A DNA stretch of 7,653 nucleotides from Bauldia sp. (GTDB lineage: Bacteria; Pseudomonadota; Alphaproteobacteria; Rhizobiales; Kaistiaceae): NCBI GenBank assembly GCA_020442095.1, contig JAGRKY010000064.1, forward strand, positions 1 to 7,653, given 5' to 3'. Of the stretch, positions 6,153-7,653 are shown piece after piece. The notes beneath the pieces are model-generated. The model was not told where the DNA came from. It saw only the letters and a list, made by a program, of their open reading frames with translations, and made no database searches. Position numbers and translations under genes: made by a program. The number at the start of each line of letters is the position of its first letter. Position 1 is the stretch's first letter.

Positions 6153-7298
6153 TCAGGCAATCATGTCGAAGTCGTCGTTGTCGAGCACCAGATTCTTGTC
6201 GAGGGTTGCGAACAACTTTTTCTTGCCGGACTTGTTGCCGTCGGCGTCGTGATAGAGTTTGCCGTTCTTGTCGTCGTAGATAATGCGATCCTTCTTGTCG
6301 TCCGCCTTCTTCCCGATCTCAAATTCCTTCTTCGACAGACGGGCGCCGATCCTCTTGAATACGCTCTTGTCGAGCAGGATGGTGTCGTTGTTAACCTCGA
6401 AGTCGGTGATGTCGTCGACATTGCTGCGCTTCAACTGGTCGGCAAATTTGAACCGGTCCCCTTCGCTGCCGCCGGTCAGCGCGTCCCTGCCCTTGCCGCC
6501 ATTAATTATATCGCTCCCCGTACCGCCATATATATGGTCCTGTCCGGATCCTCCGAAAATAATATCTGTCCCTCCGCCTCCATAAATATTATCGTTGGAC
6601 TTTTTTCCATAGAGTTCATTATATGTATCGTATCCAAAAATATTATCATCTGTATCGGTTCCGATGATGACTGGATTAACGCCATCACCATTATTATTAA
6701 TCCATTTCTTTATAAGCTCAATATCATCGGCGGTGAGCAAATTTGCCGTATTGCCGATAGGTTTAGACGGTGATCCAGCAACGTGAATGCCAACCGCATA
6801 GCGCTCATTACCGCCATAATAAGTGTACGCCGGACCACCGCTGGCTCCGCCGTGAATATCATAACTAGTATAGGTGATCACGCCGCTACCGGTCTGGTAG
6901 GTGGCGTACACGTAATCCGCCTGAAGCGTGTCGCCATCGTAGGGCCATTTGCTCAGAGAATACCCCGCCAAATTTAGATAGTTCGGATGATCGGCACTCC
7001 GCATGCCCATCCAGCCAAGAGTGTTACCAATTGGCTCGCTCAATGTAAGAAGCGCCATATCATCGGCCCAGTCACTACTATGAGTGTAGGAACCAGGAAC
7101 TGTCATCCATGTCACTTTGGCTGAATAGGCTTTGCCATCGAAATATACCACGATCGAATTCGAAATGAATTTGTCTCCGTCGTGGACATTGTGGGCGGCG
7201 GTAAGAAGATCGTTCGGACCCACGAGAAAGCCCGTGCCCTCATACCAAACGCCGTCTATTTTGAATTCCAGATCGCCGACTACCTTTGCCAATGACAT
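6153..7298 (-). CDS. RTX serine protease: trypsin/V8-like (S1) domain fused to calcium-binding repeats
   Basis: A 381-residue probable secreted endopeptidase. Residues 1-200 form a chymotrypsin-fold domain with a complete triad: His36 in LLTAAH, Asp80 in ADDMALL and Ser153 in GGASGGP. The AGYSLSK and YDIHGGASGG segments resemble the glutamyl-endopeptidase/V8 branch (S1B). Residues 213-285 hold RTX nonapeptides such as GGGGTDIIF, GGSGQDHIY, GGTGSDIIN and GGKGRDALT. Residues 281-381 form the C-terminal tail shared with the RTX protein at 3260-4048. There is no signal peptide or evident propeptide, because the protease fold begins at the first residues. This fits type I export with activation by external Ca2+ (inference). 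The start is supported by a GGGGGG-rich site at 7307-7312. The centre of the gene (about 6500-6730) is strikingly AT-rich with ATA, AAT and GGA codons, unlike the neighbouring genes. Confidence 0.9.
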   Translation of the reverse strand: MSLAKVVGDLEFKIDGVWYEGTGFLVGPNDLLTAAHNVHDGDKFISNSIVVYFDGKAYSAKVTWMTVPGSYTHSSDWADDMALLTLSEPIGNTLGWMGMRSADHPNYLNLAGYSLSKWPYDGDTLQADYVYATYQTGSGVITYTSYDIHGGASGGPAYTYYGGNERYAVGIHVAGSPSKPIGNTANLLTADDIELIKKWINNNGDGVNPVIIGTDTDDNIFGYDTYNELYGKKSNDNIYGGGGTDIIFGGSGQDHIYGGTGSDIINGGKGRDALTGGSEGDRFKFADQLKRSNVDDITDFEVNNDTILLDKSVFKRIGARLSKKEFEIGKKADDKKDRIIYDDKNGKLYHDADGNKSGKKKLFATLDKNLVLDNDDFDMIA

Positions 7299-7321
7299 TT
7301 AGCGTTCCCCCCTGCGCTTAC

Positions 7322-7342
7322 TCCCGGACTAAGAGTACGGGA
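7322..7342. promoter_or_regulatory. imperfect palindrome upstream of the RTX protease
   Basis: TCCCGGACT (7322-7330), loop AAG, AGTACGGGA (7334-7342) match as an inverted repeat at 8 of 9 positions, ending 24 bases before the protease ATG. A weak - strand promoter candidate, TTGAGC (7360-7355) with TACTCT (7337-7332) at 17-base spacing, puts its -10 inside the palindrome. This could be an operator or a leader hairpin. There is no T-tract to suggest termination. Confidence 0.3.
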
Positions 7343-7458
7343 AATTATTTCTGCGCTCAACCGACACACCTTGTATGCCGGGGGCTGGAACTTGAGTGGA
7401 GATCCGCGAATTTGATGCAGCCATCAGTGGTTCATATCAATGAATAGACCTTTGGCAT

Positions 7459-7502
7459 GCCGGTCAGCCGCTGTGGCCGGCGAGACAGGGCCGCATCTCG
7501 CC
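7459..7502. repeat. two adjoining inverted repeats
   Basis: GCCGGTCA (7459-7466) pairs with TGGCCGGC (7474-7481), with one G-T wobble and a 7-base loop. GGCGAGA (7479-7485) pairs perfectly with TCTCGCC (7496-7502) across a 10-base loop. The two stems share bases 7479-7481, so they would compete. The function is unknown. It may be a transcript end downstream of the tRNA or the remnant of a mobile element. Confidence 0.45.
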
Positions 7503-7565
7503 TGGGCTTCACCAACATGTAGCCGTCCCAAGCGATCCCGCCCGGGGGTCAGGCCGCATGAAGGC

Positions 7566-7587
7566 GCTACCTATGTGCTACCTATCT
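7566..7587. repeat. 11-base tandem duplication
   Basis: GCTACCTATGT (7566-7576) is followed directly by GCTACCTATCT (7577-7587), two copies differing at one base. It lies 44 bases from the tRNA 3' end. Two copies of so short a unit may be chance, replication slippage or paired protein-binding sites. Confidence 0.55.
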
Positions 7588-7630
7588 TCTGAAGTCCCTG
7601 ACGTGAAATTCAGCAACATTTTGAAATCAT

Positions 7631-7653
7631 TGGTGACCCCGACAGGATTCGAA
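7631..7653 (-). tRNA. tRNA gene, 3' part only (continues beyond the window)
   Basis: Read on the - strand from the window edge, the sequence has a complete T-loop TTCGAAT, the 3' strand of the T-stem CCTGT, a 7-base acceptor strand CGGGGTC, discriminator A and an encoded CCA. All elements have the exact standard lengths (positions 54-76 of a tRNA). The 5' acceptor strand should read GACCCCG, outside the window. The anticodon is also outside, so the amino acid cannot be assigned. Confidence 0.88.

Larger units (their letters stand above)
7299..7630. other. gene-free stretch between the RTX protease and the tRNA
   Basis: 332 bases without a convincing coding region on either strand. Short frames exist, such as a - strand frame from 7559 of about 45 codons, but none has a ribosome-binding site or recognisable content. 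It should hold the protease promoter. It also contains the palindrome, paired hairpins and tandem duplication listed separately. Its GC content is mixed, being AT-rich near 7340-7450 and GC-rich at 7455-7560. Confidence 0.65.

Noticed and set aside
6249..6773. A 174-codon + strand frame opposite the RTX protease
   Set aside because: It is the antisense of the RTX repeats, whereas the opposite strand encodes an intact catalytic triad and repeats.

Overview
The window has the look of a high-GC alphaproteobacterial genome, probably Hyphomicrobiales. The signs are GC-rich codons with strong third-position bias, a polyamine-type ABC importer, and secreted RTX proteins of a kind common in that group. 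No taxonomic marker gene is present, so this is an inference.

Left part (1-3163, all on +). This is the 3' portion of a tightly packed transport operon. It holds the C-terminal end of a periplasmic solute-binding protein, two PotB/PotC-type inner-membrane permeases joined by 4- and 8-base overlaps, a GlcG/HbpS-family protein and an FMN-binding flavin-reductase-like protein. The ATPase is not in the window and probably lies upstream. The set looks like an uptake-plus-catabolism unit for a small organic, possibly cationic or nitrogenous, substrate, but the substrate cannot be read from the sequence.

Middle and right part (3164-7298). Two RTX calcium-binding proteins, both on the - strand, flank a FAD-dependent aromatic-ring-type monooxygenase on the + strand. 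The first RTX protein is small, with an unknown beta-rich N-terminal module. The second is a trypsin/V8-like serine protease with an intact His-Asp-Ser triad fused to RTX repeats. The two share a homologous C-terminal tail of about 100 residues, and neither has an N-terminal signal peptide, which fits type I secretion. No secretion genes are in the window. The gene between RTX protein 1 and the monooxygenase is absent: their divergent intergenic region instead carries a perfect 9-base dyad overlapping a plausible promoter. The monooxygenase and protease converge on a hairpin with T-rich tracts on both sides. The protease gene has a distinctly AT-rich centre.

Right edge (7299-7653). A gene-free stretch contains several inverted repeats and an 11-base tandem duplication. 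It ends in the 3' part of a tRNA gene on the - strand, running from the T-loop to the encoded CCA. The tRNA 3' end faces the compositionally mixed RTX region, so this may be the border of an acquired segment, although no integrase or attachment-site duplication is visible.
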